The notes: generated by a model from the letters alone, not told the origin. A stretch of DNA of 64,000 bases from JACVRN01 sp036389255 (GCA_036389255.1 DASVQI010000006.1:620001-684000); one strand, 5' to 3'; positions 52,258 through 61,474 are shown, numbered from the stretch's first letter. Numbers and translations: made by a program.

Positions 52258-52689
52258 ATGAAGACCAGACCCCCGTGGTTCTATAAACAATCCGGCGTCA
52301 TCCCCTACAGGATGGCGGGCGAAGAGGTAGAGATAATGCTCATCACCTCGCGGCGGCGCTCAAGGTGGATTATCCCAAAAGGCGTGGTTGATTTGGGCAG
52401 CACGCCGGAAGAATCGGCGCTTAAAGAAGCCTTTGAGGAGGCTGGCATCCGTGGGGAAGCGTCTTCGGTGGAGCTTGGCGAATACGAGTACGAGAAGTGG
52501 GGCGGCACGTGCAGGGTTAAAGTTTATCTGATGCGCGTCGAGCGTGTGCTGGATAGCTGGCCCGAAAGCGACACGCGCGAAAGAAGCTGGATGACGGTCG
52601 AACGGGCTGCGAAAGCGGTCAAAGAAGAGAGGCTCAAAGAGCTAATCCTCTCCGTTCCACGTAGCCTCACCCGCCTTAAATTGTTATGA
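52258..52689 (+). CDS. Nudix hydrolase, DIPP-like
   Basis: About 143 residues, a single Nudix domain. It begins QSGVIPYRMAGEEVEIMLIT and has the IIPKG signature of the diphosphoinositol-polyphosphate (DIPP) and polyphosphate-active Nudix group. The Nudix box reads GVVDLGSTPEESALKEAFEE followed by AGI: the first box Glu is Ser and the Arg is Lys, while the metal-binding EAFEEAG core is kept. An in-frame GTG at 52252 would add two residues; ATG 52258 is chosen. DIPP-type enzymes can cut polyphosphate, nucleoside diphosphates or capped RNA; the neighbourhood favours a phosphate-chain substrate. Confidence 0.87.
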   Translation: MKTRPPWFYKQSGVIPYRMAGEEVEIMLITSRRRSRWIIPKGVVDLGSTPEESALKEAFEEAGIRGEASSVELGEYEYEKWGGTCRVKVYLMRVERVLDSWPESDTRERSWMTVERAAKAVKEERLKELILSVPRSLTRLKLL

Positions 52690-52721
52690 TTGGCAGCCAA
52701 TAAAAGAAAGGTGTTGAAGTC

Positions 52722-52970
52722 ATGACTATCATAAAGCGTAAGACGAAGAAGAAGATTGCAAAGCAACTCAAGAAGATAGTGAAAAAGCACGGCCAAGAAG
52801 TCGCTACGGGATTGGTGACAAGCCTCATAGCCGGAGTTGTCGGCGCGACCATGCCCGAATCCAACGGCACAGGCCCGGCAAAGAAGAAGGCGGACACGAA
52901 GGGTAAATCCAAGACCAAAAAGAAACCCGAGAGCCGAAAGACAAAGCCCAAAACGAGCGAGGCCGCGTGA
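52722..52970 (+). CDS. Small lysine-rich protein
   Basis: An 82-residue, strongly basic protein. It starts TIIKRKTKKKIAKQLKKIVK, has a short hydrophobic stretch GLVTSLIAGVVGAT at ~28-42, and ends in a Lys/Pro/Ala/Thr-rich tail (KKKADTKGKSKTKKKPESRK), like histone H1-type bacterial tails. AAAGG lies before the ATG. It is 16 bases before the next gene, also Lys-tailed, and both lie between Nudix and ppk1. Binding to polyphosphate or DNA through the Lys tail is plausible but not shown. Family not recognised. Confidence 0.65.
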   Translation: MTIIKRKTKKKIAKQLKKIVKKHGQEVATGLVTSLIAGVVGATMPESNGTGPAKKKADTKGKSKTKKKPESRKTKPKTSEAA

Positions 52971-52986
52971 GCGGGAGGGAAGCAAG

Positions 52987-53565
52987 ATGGCAGAAGCGGT
53001 AAAAAGAGGCACTGCGCGCGCGCGAGTCGCCGAAGCGAGTGCGGACGACACAACAAAGGATGTGCTTCAGCGCCAGATGGAAGAGGCGCGTGAATCAATC
53101 TCTCAGACCGTCACGGACATAAAGGACACGGTCGTAGAGCAGTACAACTCAGTCAAAGAGGCCGTCGAAGAGACGCTCGACTGGCAGGAGCAGTTCCGCA
53201 ATCATCCGTTGGTCTGGTGCTTCGGCGCGCTTTCAGTCGGCTACGTTCTGGGCAACACAGCCCGTAATGCCTTCACGGATGCAAGGCACGAAGACAAGCT
53301 GCTCTCGCAGCTCGCGGCGCTGGGCGACCGCTTCGCGGAAGAGTTGTCCGAGCAGGGCATGAGCATCCTTGCGCCCGCGCTTACCGGAACGATTCTGGTT
53401 CCAGTCCTCGCAAGCAAGCTGAGCGAGCTAACCGGCGTTGACCTCTCCGACTTCGCCAACCAGTTGATGTCGTCAAACGGCAGCACGGGCAAGGCTAAAG
53501 GTAACGGCAAAAAGAAGAAGTCGGGCGGGAAAAAGCGGGGTAAGAAAAAGAATAAGAAGGCGTGA
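52987..53565 (+). CDS. Protein with amphipathic helix region, one hydrophobic segment and a poly-lysine C-terminus
   Basis: About 192 residues. The open frame extends upstream to 52837, but GGGAGGGA at 52973-52980 fixes the start at ATG 52987, after the preceding stop. Residues ~25-70 form a helical, charged region typical of YqjD/ElaB-like or DUF883-like proteins (VTDIKDTVVEQYNSVKEAVE). PLVWCFGALSVGYVLGNTA at ~78-96 is a membrane-like or hydrophobic anchor, with a second at ~132-150. The last ~20 residues are nearly all Lys, Gly and Arg (KKKKSGGKKRGKKKNKK). It may link a nucleoid or polyphosphate body to the membrane; this is inference. Confidence 0.65.
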   Translation: MAEAVKRGTARARVAEASADDTTKDVLQRQMEEARESISQTVTDIKDTVVEQYNSVKEAVEETLDWQEQFRNHPLVWCFGALSVGYVLGNTARNAFTDARHEDKLLSQLAALGDRFAEELSEQGMSILAPALTGTILVPVLASKLSELTGVDLSDFANQLMSSNGSTGKAKGNGKKKKSGGKKRGKKKNKKA

Positions 53566-53580
53566 GCCCGTCTTTCTTAA

Positions 53581-55737
53581 TCAATCGTAGACATTGACGC
53601 GCCCTATGAAATGCGTCTGGCTGTCCACTAGGGCTTCGCCTTTGGCCGGGCGCACGCGCTCGTACGTACCATCGGGCAGGAGCCTGCGGGCCTTGACGTT
53701 GTCGCGCAGGTAGACCTCTAACACCTCTTCCTTCAGGAAGCTCTTAATCTTCACATCCTTGATTGGCGTGATGACCTCCACGCGGCGGTTCAGGTTGCGA
53801 TGCATCCAGTCCGCAGAGCCTATGAAGGCTTCGTCCTCTCCGTTATTCGCAAAGTAGAAGATGCGGCTGTGCTCAAGGAACCGCCCGACGATGCTTATAA
53901 CCTGAATGTTGTCGGAAAGCCCCCGCACGCCCGGCCTGAGCATACAGATGCCGCGAACAATCAGGTCAACTTTAACTCCGGCCTGTGACGCTTCGTAGAG
54001 GGCGCGAATGGTTTCCGTGTCCGTCAGGCTGTTAATCTTGGCTATGATGCGAGCGGGGCGTCCGCGCCGCGCGTGCTTCGTCTCTCTGGTAATGAGCGCC
54101 ATCATGCGCTCTCTCAAGTGAAGCGGCGCGACCATCAACTGCCGATACTTGTCCTGCCACGAGTAGCCTGTCAGGAAATTAAAGAGGTCTGTCGCGTCGG
54201 CCCCTATTTCAGGGTCTGCCGTGAAGAGGCCGAAGTCAGTGTAGACGCGCGACGTGGTGGGGTTGTAGTTGCCCGTGGCTACGTGCACGTAGCGGCGCAG
54301 GTGCTTGCCCTCGCGGCGCACCACCAGCGCCACCTTGCAGTGAGTCTTAAGGCCCATCAGGCCGTAGACCACATGCACGCCCGCGCGCTCCAACTGCCTT
54401 GCCCAGACGATGTTGTTCTCTTCGTCAAAGCGGGCCTTTAGCTCGACCAGAGCCGTCACCTGCTTGCCACGCTCCGAAGCTTCCATCAGCGCGCGCACTA
54501 TGGGCGATTGCTGGCCCGTGCGATACAGGCAAATCTTTATCGCCAGCACGTTGTCGTCCATGGCGGCCGCGTTGATGAAATCGGTCACGGCGGCGAAAGA
54601 AGTATAAGGATGATGAAGCAGCACGTCCTGATCTTTGATGGCGTCGAAGATGCTCTTTCGCTTCTGTAGCACGGTAGGGATGGCAGGCTGGAAAGGCTTG
54701 TCCTTCAAGTCCGGGCGATCCATCTGGTAGAGCGTCATCAGGTCAGGTATGTCCAGAGGGCCGTCAATCACGTAGATGTCGTCCTTTGCAAGCTCAAGCG
54801 AGTTCGCAAGATACTTGACCATCTTCTGCGACATGCTCGAAGAGACTTCCAGCCGGACGGGCGTGCCGAAGCGCCGCCGCCTCAAGTGCTGCTCCATAGT
54901 GCGAAGCAGGTCGCCCGCCTCGTCTTCCCTCAGCTCTATGTCGGCGTCACGCGTCACCCTGAAGAGATAGCTCTTGCCCAGATGCATGCCCGGAAACAGG
55001 TGCGAAAGGTTGGCTGAAATCAGGCTGCCCAGATAGGTGAAGCAACACCCCGAGTCGCCCACTGGAACAAGCGGCGAAACCGTCGGCGGAACTTTGATGC
55101 GCGCGAATCTAGGCTCTCCCTTCAGTAGCAGGGGCGGCGAAGGCTCGCCTCTTTCGCTCGGCTTGATAGTGACGCCCAGATTCAGGCTCAGGTTAGAGAT
55201 GTAGGGAAAGGGATGGCCCGGGTCAACCGCCTGCGGCGTCAGTATGGGAAAGACGTTTTCGATAAAATACTTGTTCGCTTCCTGCTGCTCCTTCTCATTC
55301 AGCTTGCTGTAGGAGAGAAGGCTTATGCCCTGCGCCTTGAGCTGCGGCAGCACCTCCTCGCGCACGCAGCGCATCTGCTCCTCTATCATCGGATGCAGCC
55401 GTCGGCTTATCTCCCTCAACTGCTGTGCAGGCGTCATCCCGTCCGGCGACGGCTCTATGACCTCTTCTTCCAACTCTTCCATCAACCCGGAGACGCGAAT
55501 CATGAAGAACTCGTCCAGATTGGTAGAGAAGATGGAGAGGAATTTGAGCCTTTCTAGAAGCGGGTGTGATTTATCCAGAGCCTCTTCCAGTACGCGGCGA
55601 TTGAACTCCAGCCAGCTCAGCTCGCGGTTAAAAAGGAACCCCTTATTACGCAGAATCGTCTCAGGCAAAGCGATTTTCGAGCCTTCGCCTGTTTGTCCCA
55701 CCACCTGAAGCTGTTTGCCTGTGCTAGCCATTGCCAA
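53581..55737 (-). CDS. ppk1: Polyphosphate kinase 1
   Basis: A 718-residue enzyme that makes inorganic polyphosphate from ATP. The N-domain has NRELSWLEFNRRVLEEALDK and FLSIFSTNLDEFFMIRVSGL; the middle has VFPILTPQAVDPGHPFPYIS; catalytic PLD-like domains have GLMGLKTHCKVALVVRREGK (the His of the first HxK motif is the autophosphorylation site in the family) and VHVATGNYNPTTSRVYTDFG, then the second His in RFLEHSRIFYF and GSADWMHRNLNRRVEVI. Length is normal. It is convergent with the Lys-rich gene, 15 bases apart. A paralogue lies at the right edge. The start ATG is at 55737. Confidence 0.96.
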   Translation of the reverse strand: MAMASTGKQLQVVGQTGEGSKIALPETILRNKGFLFNRELSWLEFNRRVLEEALDKSHPLLERLKFLSIFSTNLDEFFMIRVSGLMEELEEEVIEPSPDGMTPAQQLREISRRLHPMIEEQMRCVREEVLPQLKAQGISLLSYSKLNEKEQQEANKYFIENVFPILTPQAVDPGHPFPYISNLSLNLGVTIKPSERGEPSPPLLLKGEPRFARIKVPPTVSPLVPVGDSGCCFTYLGSLISANLSHLFPGMHLGKSYLFRVTRDADIELREDEAGDLLRTMEQHLRRRRFGTPVRLEVSSSMSQKMVKYLANSLELAKDDIYVIDGPLDIPDLMTLYQMDRPDLKDKPFQPAIPTVLQKRKSIFDAIKDQDVLLHHPYTSFAAVTDFINAAAMDDNVLAIKICLYRTGQQSPIVRALMEASERGKQVTALVELKARFDEENNIVWARQLERAGVHVVYGLMGLKTHCKVALVVRREGKHLRRYVHVATGNYNPTTSRVYTDFGLFTADPEIGADATDLFNFLTGYSWQDKYRQLMVAPLHLRERMMALITRETKHARRGRPARIIAKINSLTDTETIRALYEASQAGVKVDLIVRGICMLRPGVRGLSDNIQVISIVGRFLEHSRIFYFANNGEDEAFIGSADWMHRNLNRRVEVITPIKDVKIKSFLKEEVLEVYLRDNVKARRLLPDGTYERVRPAKGEALVDSQTHFIGRVNVYD

Positions 55738-55950
55738 TATTAAGAAAAGTCTATTTACCCAAAAATACCACGTTAGATATTGAGTAGAGAAGAAAGAGTT
55801 TTTTGCCGTTGAGCAAGTCTAACCGCAGTTTCGGACGGGATTCGTCAGTGAAATCGCTGTGGAAGATTAACAAGCCGGGGCGTGCCGAATCAAGGGTAAC
55901 AGAGACTTTCCGCCCTGCCGAGCCCGTGCCGTTTAGCCTGCGGAGATTTA

Positions 55951-55991
55951 TTTAGCTCCAGTTCAGACGGATTTAACATCGCCCGTTTAAG
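55951..55991 (+). promoter_or_regulatory. Weak Pho-box-like repeats before pstS
   Basis: Four imperfect T-T-x-A units (TTTAGCTC, TTCAGACG, TTAACATC, CGTTTAAG) follow each other at 11-base steps in the 287-base gap between ppk1 and pstS. pst operons are usually PhoB-activated, so a site here is expected, but the match is weak. Nothing else was recognised in the gap. Confidence 0.25.
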
Positions 55992-56024
55992 CTTTTCAGT
56001 TCCGAACTATTAAAAGGAGAAGCA

Positions 56025-57110
56025 ATGGCCCTCTTAAAGAAAACTTCATTAACAAGGCTTGCGGTATTTGCGGTCGCGTTGTTTGCGCTCGCGGCGTGTA
56101 GCGGCGGACGCGGAGGCACGGGCGCGGTCAGACTTCAGGGCGCGGGCGCGACCTTTCCGAATCCGCTCTACCAGAAGTGGCTCAGCGAATACGGCAAGAT
56201 TAATCCGAACATCAAAATAGATTATCAATCCATAGGCTCAGGCGGCGGCATCAAGCAGATAAGGGAGCAGACCATAGACTTCGGCGCATCGGACTCGCCC
56301 ATGTCCCTTGACGATTTGAAAAGCTCGCCCGGAGCCATCCTGCACATCCCGACTGTTTTAGGCGCGGTCGTGCTGACCTACAACTTGCAGGGCGTCTCCG
56401 CCCCGCTCAAGTTCTCGCCGGACGTAATCGCAGACATCTTCCTCGGCAAGATAAAGCGCTGGGACGACGCGCGCATAAAGGCCGACAATCCGGGCGTGAC
56501 TTTGCCCGCCGAGAACATAGCTGTCGTACACCGCTCGGACGGAAGCGGAACGAGCGCCGTCTTCACGGACTATCTCTCGAAGGTCAGTCCCGAATGGAAG
56601 GAGAAAGTCGGGGCGGGCACTTCGCCCAAATGGCCCGTCGGATTAGGCGGCAAGGGCAACGAGGGAGTCACGGGACAGGTCAAGCAGACGCCTAACACGA
56701 TAGGATACGTGGAGCTGGCTTACGCCGTGCAGAACAAGCTGCCCGTGGCGCTCATCAAAAACAGCTCCGGCAATTTCATAGAGCCTTCGCTGGATGCCGT
56801 GACGGCTGCGGCTGCCGAATCAATCCAGACCACGCCGGACGACCTCAGAGTCTCAATCACCGACGCGGGCGGAGCCAACGCTTATCCGATTGCGAGCTAC
56901 ACCTACATTCTCGCCTATCAGGAGCAAAGGGACGCCGCCAAGGGCAAGGCGCTAGTAGATTTTCTCTGGTGGGGGATACATGACGGAGAAAAATTTGCGA
57001 AGGATTTACAGTACGCTCCGCTACCGGAAGAGATGGTCAGGCGAGCCGAGCAGAAGATTAACTCCGTAACCTACGGCGGCAAGCCCCTGCGCGAAGCGCA
57101 AGGGAAGTAG
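56025..57110 (+). CDS. pstS: Phosphate ABC transporter substrate-binding lipoprotein
   Basis: A 361-residue periplasmic phosphate-binding protein. The signal ends in a lipobox (FALAACSGG), so it is a lipoprotein. The mature part has RLQGAGATFPNPLYQKWLSE and IKIDYQSIGSGGGIKQIREQ, then TIDFGASDSPM, and the phosphate-contacting IAVVHRSDGSGTSAVFTDYL, all conserved in PstS. AGGAG lies six bases before the ATG. First gene of pstSCAB-phoU-phoB. Confidence 0.96.
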   Translation: MALLKKTSLTRLAVFAVALFALAACSGGRGGTGAVRLQGAGATFPNPLYQKWLSEYGKINPNIKIDYQSIGSGGGIKQIREQTIDFGASDSPMSLDDLKSSPGAILHIPTVLGAVVLTYNLQGVSAPLKFSPDVIADIFLGKIKRWDDARIKADNPGVTLPAENIAVVHRSDGSGTSAVFTDYLSKVSPEWKEKVGAGTSPKWPVGLGGKGNEGVTGQVKQTPNTIGYVELAYAVQNKLPVALIKNSSGNFIEPSLDAVTAAAAESIQTTPDDLRVSITDAGGANAYPIASYTYILAYQEQRDAAKGKALVDFLWWGIHDGEKFAKDLQYAPLPEEMVRRAEQKINSVTYGGKPLREAQGK

Positions 57111-57135
57111 CCGTGTACTGGCCCGACTGTTCGTG

Positions 57136-58149
57136 ATGGCGAATCCGCAACCAAACATCCCCACCCCGGCAGCCGGGTACGGAGCCACCCTGCACCGTTG
57201 GAGCTTCAGGCGAGCCATGTCTGCTACGGGCTCAACGGGTGACGCGGTCTTCCGCGTGGCGCTGCTCTTGGTAGCGCTTCTGATTCTGTTGATTGTCTCA
57301 TCTATGGTCGTGGCGATGGCCCGGAACTCCATGCTGTCAATACGCGAGTTCGGCTTCTCGTTTCTCTGGGGGCGCAACTGGGATCCGATTAAGGGAGAGT
57401 TCGGCGCGCTCCCTTTCATCTACGGCACTCTGGTTTCAAGCCTCATCGCGCTCGTCATAGCCGTGCCGCTCTCGCTTGGCGTAGCAATCTTTCTGGTTGA
57501 ACAGGCTCCCGCGAGGCTCGCCCGTCCGATTGCCTTTCTGGTTGAGCTGCTGGCCGCCATCCCTTCCGTAGTCTACGGCCTTTGGGGCATCTTCGTGCTC
57601 GCGCCCGTCATGCGCGAGTACATAGAGCCGCCGCTTCAACGCTCTTTGGGATTTCTGCCGCTCTTTCAGGGGACAATCACAGGCATAGGGCTTTTCACGG
57701 GCGGAGTAATCCTCGCCATCATGATTACTCCGATTATCTCTGCGGTTGTGCGCGACGTGCTGGCCGCCGTTCCCGTGTCACAGAGAGAGGCGGCGCTGGC
57801 GCTTGGCGCAACCAAGTGGGAGACGACTCGCGTAGTGCTGGCAAATGCCGCGTCCGGCATAGCGGGCGCAATCATCCTCGGATTGGGCCGCGCCATAGGC
57901 GAGACGATGGCGGTCACTATGGTCATAGGCAACCGCCCGCAAATCTCCGCCTCGCTCTTCGAGCCTTCTTATACGATAGCTTCCGTCATAGCCAACGAGT
58001 TCACGGAAGCCACCGGCGACCTTTACCTGAGCGCGCTCGTTGAGATTGGCCTGATACTCTTTCTGGTGACTTTCATCGTCAACGGCATAGCCAAGCTGCT
58101 TGTCTGGAGCGTGACGCGCGGAACGAGCGGGACAGCGAGGGCCAGCTAG
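57136..58149 (+). CDS. pstC: Phosphate ABC transporter permease
   Basis: A ~337-residue inner-membrane permease with six hydrophobic segments, beginning with VALLLVALLILLIVSSMVVA. AFLVELLAAIPSVVYGLWGI and EAALALGATKWETTRVVLAN (the EAA loop that contacts PstB) are diagnostic. An in-frame GTG at 57133 adds one residue; ATG 57136 is used. The N-terminal ~35 residues before the first helix are longer than usual. The stop abuts the pstA start without a gap. Confidence 0.95.
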   Translation: MANPQPNIPTPAAGYGATLHRWSFRRAMSATGSTGDAVFRVALLLVALLILLIVSSMVVAMARNSMLSIREFGFSFLWGRNWDPIKGEFGALPFIYGTLVSSLIALVIAVPLSLGVAIFLVEQAPARLARPIAFLVELLAAIPSVVYGLWGIFVLAPVMREYIEPPLQRSLGFLPLFQGTITGIGLFTGGVILAIMITPIISAVVRDVLAAVPVSQREAALALGATKWETTRVVLANAASGIAGAIILGLGRAIGETMAVTMVIGNRPQISASLFEPSYTIASVIANEFTEATGDLYLSALVEIGLILFLVTFIVNGIAKLLVWSVTRGTSGTARAS

Positions 58150-58992
58150 ATGCAAGCTTCCAAGCCCGTGCGAAATAGCCGTCGGACGATGAACGCCATC
58201 ATGACCACGCTCACCTCTGCGTGCGCCTTTTTCGCCGTCTCCATGCTCGTCCTCATCCTCGGCTATATAGCCATACGCGGGCTGACCTCCATCAACCTGC
58301 AATTCTTAATAGACACGCCAAAGCCCGTGGGCGAGGGCGGCGGCATAGGCAACGCTATCTTGGGCTCGCTGGTGCTGCTGGGCTTAGGCTCTTTAATCGG
58401 CCTGCCACTGGGCATTGCCGGGGGGATTTATCTGGCGGAGTTCGGAGACGGCTGGTTCGGTCATACCGTGCGGTTTGTGACCGACACGCTGACGGGAGTG
58501 CCTTCAATCGTGATAGGCGTCTTCGTCTATACGATAATAGTGCTTCCGCAGAAACAGTTCTCCACGATGGCGGGCGGCATCGCGCTGGCGCTCATCATGA
58601 TTCCGATTGTGATGCGCACGACCGAAGAGATGATTCGTCTTGTCCCTACATCTTTGCGCGAAGGCGCGCTTGCCTTGGGCGCTCCGCAGTGGAGAGTGAC
58701 GCTCGGCGTAGTGCTTCCGGCTGCTAGCACAGGCATTGCCACGGGCTGCATGCTGGCGATTGCGCGCGTTTCGGGCGAGACTGCGCCGCTTCTGTTTACG
58801 GCCTTCGGGAGCCGTTTCTACAACTACTATCTGGATGAGCCTATGGCCTCATTGACCGTGCAGATTTACAACTACGCCATCTCGCCTTACGACGAATGGC
58901 ACGGGCTCGCATGGGCCGCTACGCTTGTGCTGATGACGCTTATTCTGATTATCAACATCACGGTGCGCTTTTTTACAAGGAAGAAGTTTTAG
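58150..58992 (+). CDS. pstA: Phosphate ABC transporter permease
   Basis: A 280-residue permease with six membrane segments. FVTDTLTGVPSIVIGVFVYT and the EAA loop LREGALALGAPQWRVTLGVV match PstA, as does the YDEWHGLAWAATLVLMTLIL end. It starts at the base after the pstC stop and ends six bases before pstB, so translation is likely coupled. Confidence 0.95.
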   Translation: MQASKPVRNSRRTMNAIMTTLTSACAFFAVSMLVLILGYIAIRGLTSINLQFLIDTPKPVGEGGGIGNAILGSLVLLGLGSLIGLPLGIAGGIYLAEFGDGWFGHTVRFVTDTLTGVPSIVIGVFVYTIIVLPQKQFSTMAGGIALALIMIPIVMRTTEEMIRLVPTSLREGALALGAPQWRVTLGVVLPAASTGIATGCMLAIARVSGETAPLLFTAFGSRFYNYYLDEPMASLTVQIYNYAISPYDEWHGLAWAATLVLMTLILIINITVRFFTRKKF

Positions 58993-58998
58993 GAGCAT

Positions 58999-59847
58999 AT
59001 GGCCGCTTCGACTACATCAACGATGAAGACCGCGATTGAATCATCTCAGACCGAACGCGCAAGCGATGGCTCTTTGAGCGAATCTACGGCTGCGGCAAGG
59101 ATTAGCGTGCGCGGGCTCAACTTCTACTACGGCTCGACGCAGGCGCTCTCGAATATCTCCATAGATATTCCGGAGCGCATAGTGATGGCTTTCATAGGGC
59201 CTTCCGGGTGCGGCAAGTCAACCTTCCTGCGCACGCTCAACCGCATGAACGACACCATTCCGGGAACGCGCGTGGAAGGCAGCGTGATGATAGACGGGCG
59301 CGACATCTACGCTCCCGATACTGACGTGGTAGACCTGCGCCGCCGCGTCGGGATGGTCTTTCAGAAGTCGAACCCGTTCCCGAAATCCATCTTTGACAAC
59401 GTCGCGTACGGGCTCAAGATAAACCGGCTGGCCTCCGGCAAGGCGGAGTTGAGCGACCGTGTGGAGGAGGCTTTACGAGACGCGGCCCTGTGGCCCGAAG
59501 TCAAAGACCGTTTGAAAGCTTCCGCTTTAAGCTTATCCGGCGGACAGCAGCAGCGCCTCTGCATAGCCAGAGCGCTCGCGGTCAAGCCGGAGGTCGTGTT
59601 GATGGATGAGCCGGCCTCCGCCCTTGACCCGATTGCAACGCAGAAGATTGAAGAGCTTGTGGTGGAATTGAAGAAGCAGTACACCATCGTCATAGTTACG
59701 CACAACATGCAGCAGGCGGCGCGCGTCTCAGACCGTACGGCCTTCTTCTGGCTCGGAAAGCTCATCGAAGTAAACTCTACGGAGAAAATCTTTACCGCCC
59801 CGGACGAGAAGCTGACGGAAGACTACATCACGGGGCGCTTCGGTTGA
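58999..59847 (+). CDS. pstB: Phosphate ABC transporter ATP-binding protein
   Basis: A 282-residue ATPase. Walker A is GPSGCGKSTFLRTLNRMND (near residue 67), the signature is LSGGQQQRLCIARAL, and Walker B is VVLMDEPASALDPIATQKIE; the H-loop is IVIVTHNMQQAARVSDRT. The first ~34 residues are a polar Ser/Thr-rich extension not usual in PstB. AGGAG six bases upstream supports the start. Confidence 0.96.
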   Translation: MAASTTSTMKTAIESSQTERASDGSLSESTAAARISVRGLNFYYGSTQALSNISIDIPERIVMAFIGPSGCGKSTFLRTLNRMNDTIPGTRVEGSVMIDGRDIYAPDTDVVDLRRRVGMVFQKSNPFPKSIFDNVAYGLKINRLASGKAELSDRVEEALRDAALWPEVKDRLKASALSLSGGQQQRLCIARALAVKPEVVLMDEPASALDPIATQKIEELVVELKKQYTIVIVTHNMQQAARVSDRTAFFWLGKLIEVNSTEKIFTAPDEKLTEDYITGRFG

Positions 59848-59923
59848 GGGCCGTGACGCGACGGGCCGGGAGAATGAAAGAGCGTCCCGGCCGGGCGCCG
59901 CGTGATTTCTAAAAGGGGGAGAG

Positions 59924-60583
59924 ATGGAGCACCAGAGGATTTTAGACCGCGCGCTGGATGGCCTGCGCGACCGCGTGTTGCTGCTTGGCGGCGAGACGGA
60001 GACTGCGCTGCAAAGAGCCATGTACTCCTTAACCGAGCGCGACACACGCACGGCGGAGCAAGTCTTAAAGGATGACGACGCCATAGACCAGTTGGAGGTG
60101 GAGATTGACCGCCTGTGTGTGGACACCATAGCGCGGCGACAACCGGCCGCGCGCGACCTGCGCTTCGTCATCTCCGTGGCGAAGATTACGCCCATCCTTG
60201 AGCGCATAGCCGACCACGCCTGCAACATCGCGCGGGTCGCCATAGACCTTAACAACGAGCCGCAGCTTAAGACCCCGGTTGACCTGCCGCGCATGGCCGC
60301 GCACGCGGCCTCCATGCTTCGCACAGCCCTGGACGCTTTCACGAGCGGGGACGCCAGCGCCGCCCGCGCCGTCATTGAACAGGACGACGAGTTGGACACG
60401 CTCTACGACCAAATCTTTCATCAACTGATTAACCTTATGGTCAATGATTCTTCTACGACCACGCGCAGCGCCCGGCTCCTGTTCGTAGCCAAGCACATTG
60501 AGCGCATAGGCGATTACGTAACAGACATCTGCGAACTGACCGTCTACATGGCCGAGGCTGCCTTTATCAAGCACAGCAACTGA
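59924..60583 (+). CDS. phoU: Phosphate-specific transport accessory protein
   Basis: A 219-residue all-helical PhoU with two tandem three-helix repeats: DQLEVEIDRLCVDTIARRQP with RDLRFVISVAKITPILERIA, and DTLYDQIFHQLINLMVND with TRSARLLFVAKHIERIGDYV. PhoU couples PstB activity to the PhoR-PhoB phosphate sensor and limits uptake. GGGGGAGAG precedes the ATG. phoB follows 23 bases later. Confidence 0.95.
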   Translation: MEHQRILDRALDGLRDRVLLLGGETETALQRAMYSLTERDTRTAEQVLKDDDAIDQLEVEIDRLCVDTIARRQPAARDLRFVISVAKITPILERIADHACNIARVAIDLNNEPQLKTPVDLPRMAAHAASMLRTALDAFTSGDASAARAVIEQDDELDTLYDQIFHQLINLMVNDSSTTTRSARLLFVAKHIERIGDYVTDICELTVYMAEAAFIKHSN

Positions 60584-60606
60584 GTTGAGGCTTGCGGAGA
60601 AAGAGC

Positions 60607-61341
60607 ATGACAAAACCTGTATTGATTATCGAAGACGACCCGGACATAGCGGAGAGCCTGCGCTATAACCTTGAGCGAGAGGGGCTGAAGGCTCTGGTTG
60701 CCGAAACCGGAGAGAAGGGTTTGTCTGCGGCTCTGGATGCTAAGAATCCGCCTGTTCTCATCATTCTGGATTTGATGCTGCCCGGCATGAGCGGCACCGA
60801 GTTGTGCCGCCGCTTAAGAAGAGAGCCGCAGACAAAGCGCACGCCGATTATTATGTTGACGGCGAAGACGGGCGAGGCGGACAGAGTGGCCGGGCTCGAT
60901 TTGGGCGCAGATGATTACATCACGAAGCCGTTCTCAGTGAGAGAGGTGATGGCCAGAGTGCGTGCCGTGCTTCGACGCGTTGACGAAGGCGCGGGCGCGA
61001 ATTACGAGGACGAGTTTCTACAGATTGACTATGCGAACATGCACGTCACTTGCCGGGGCACAAGGATTAAGCTCACGCGAAAGGAGTTCGCGCTGCTTAC
61101 AACTCTGGCCCGCAGCTCAGGCCGCGTGGCCACTCGCCAGTGGCTTCTGGACGACGTTTGGGGCTATCAATATTACGGCGACACCCGCACGCTGGACGTT
61201 CACATACGCCGCCTGAGGCAGAAGCTTGGCGCGTGCGGCGATGCCATTGAGACGGTGGTCGGCGTTGGCTATCGCTTCATCGGATGCTCTTCCTCGCGGG
61301 CTGAGGAGGAGCAGCAATACGCGGCTGGCTCCGCTCAGTGA
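60607..61341 (+). CDS. phoB: PhoB-type response regulator
   Basis: A 244-residue OmpR/PhoB-family regulator. The receiver has acidic EDDPDIAESL, phosphoacceptor Asp 55 in LIILDLMLPGMSG, and the conserved Lys in DDYITKPFSVREVMARVRAV; the C-terminal winged helix has LTRKEFALLTTLARSSGRVA and TRTLDVHIRRLRQKLG. A TTG at 60592 is in frame, but GGAGAAAG at 60596-60603 is spaced for ATG 60607. It closes the pst operon. A phoR kinase gene is not in the window. The C-terminus has a Glu/Gln-rich extension. Confidence 0.9.
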   Translation: MTKPVLIIEDDPDIAESLRYNLEREGLKALVAETGEKGLSAALDAKNPPVLIILDLMLPGMSGTELCRRLRREPQTKRTPIIMLTAKTGEADRVAGLDLGADDYITKPFSVREVMARVRAVLRRVDEGAGANYEDEFLQIDYANMHVTCRGTRIKLTRKEFALLTTLARSSGRVATRQWLLDDVWGYQYYGDTRTLDVHIRRLRQKLGACGDAIETVVGVGYRFIGCSSSRAEEEQQYAAGSAQ

Positions 61342-61465
61342 CGACAGGCGCGCTCTCTCATTCCGGCCGCCCGGTTATCCTCACCATCACGTTTTATCAC
61401 CTGCGTTCTTCTCTCTGCCGGAGCGGGCCCTTCTCTTCGGGCTAATAACCTGTAGCAACGATTCA

Positions 61466-61474
61466 TGCTATATT
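61466..61474 (+). promoter_or_regulatory. Candidate extended -10 promoter
   Basis: TGC followed directly by TATATT (61469-61474) forms an extended -10 element 45 bases before the Nudix ATG, without a good -35. It would separate the second Nudix and ppk1 genes from the pst operon. Confidence 0.35.

Noticed and set aside
52837..52986. Upstream in-frame extension of the poly-lysine protein
   Set aside because: It overlaps the preceding small gene, reads as Arg/Pro-rich low-complexity, and the ribosome site is directly before ATG 52987.
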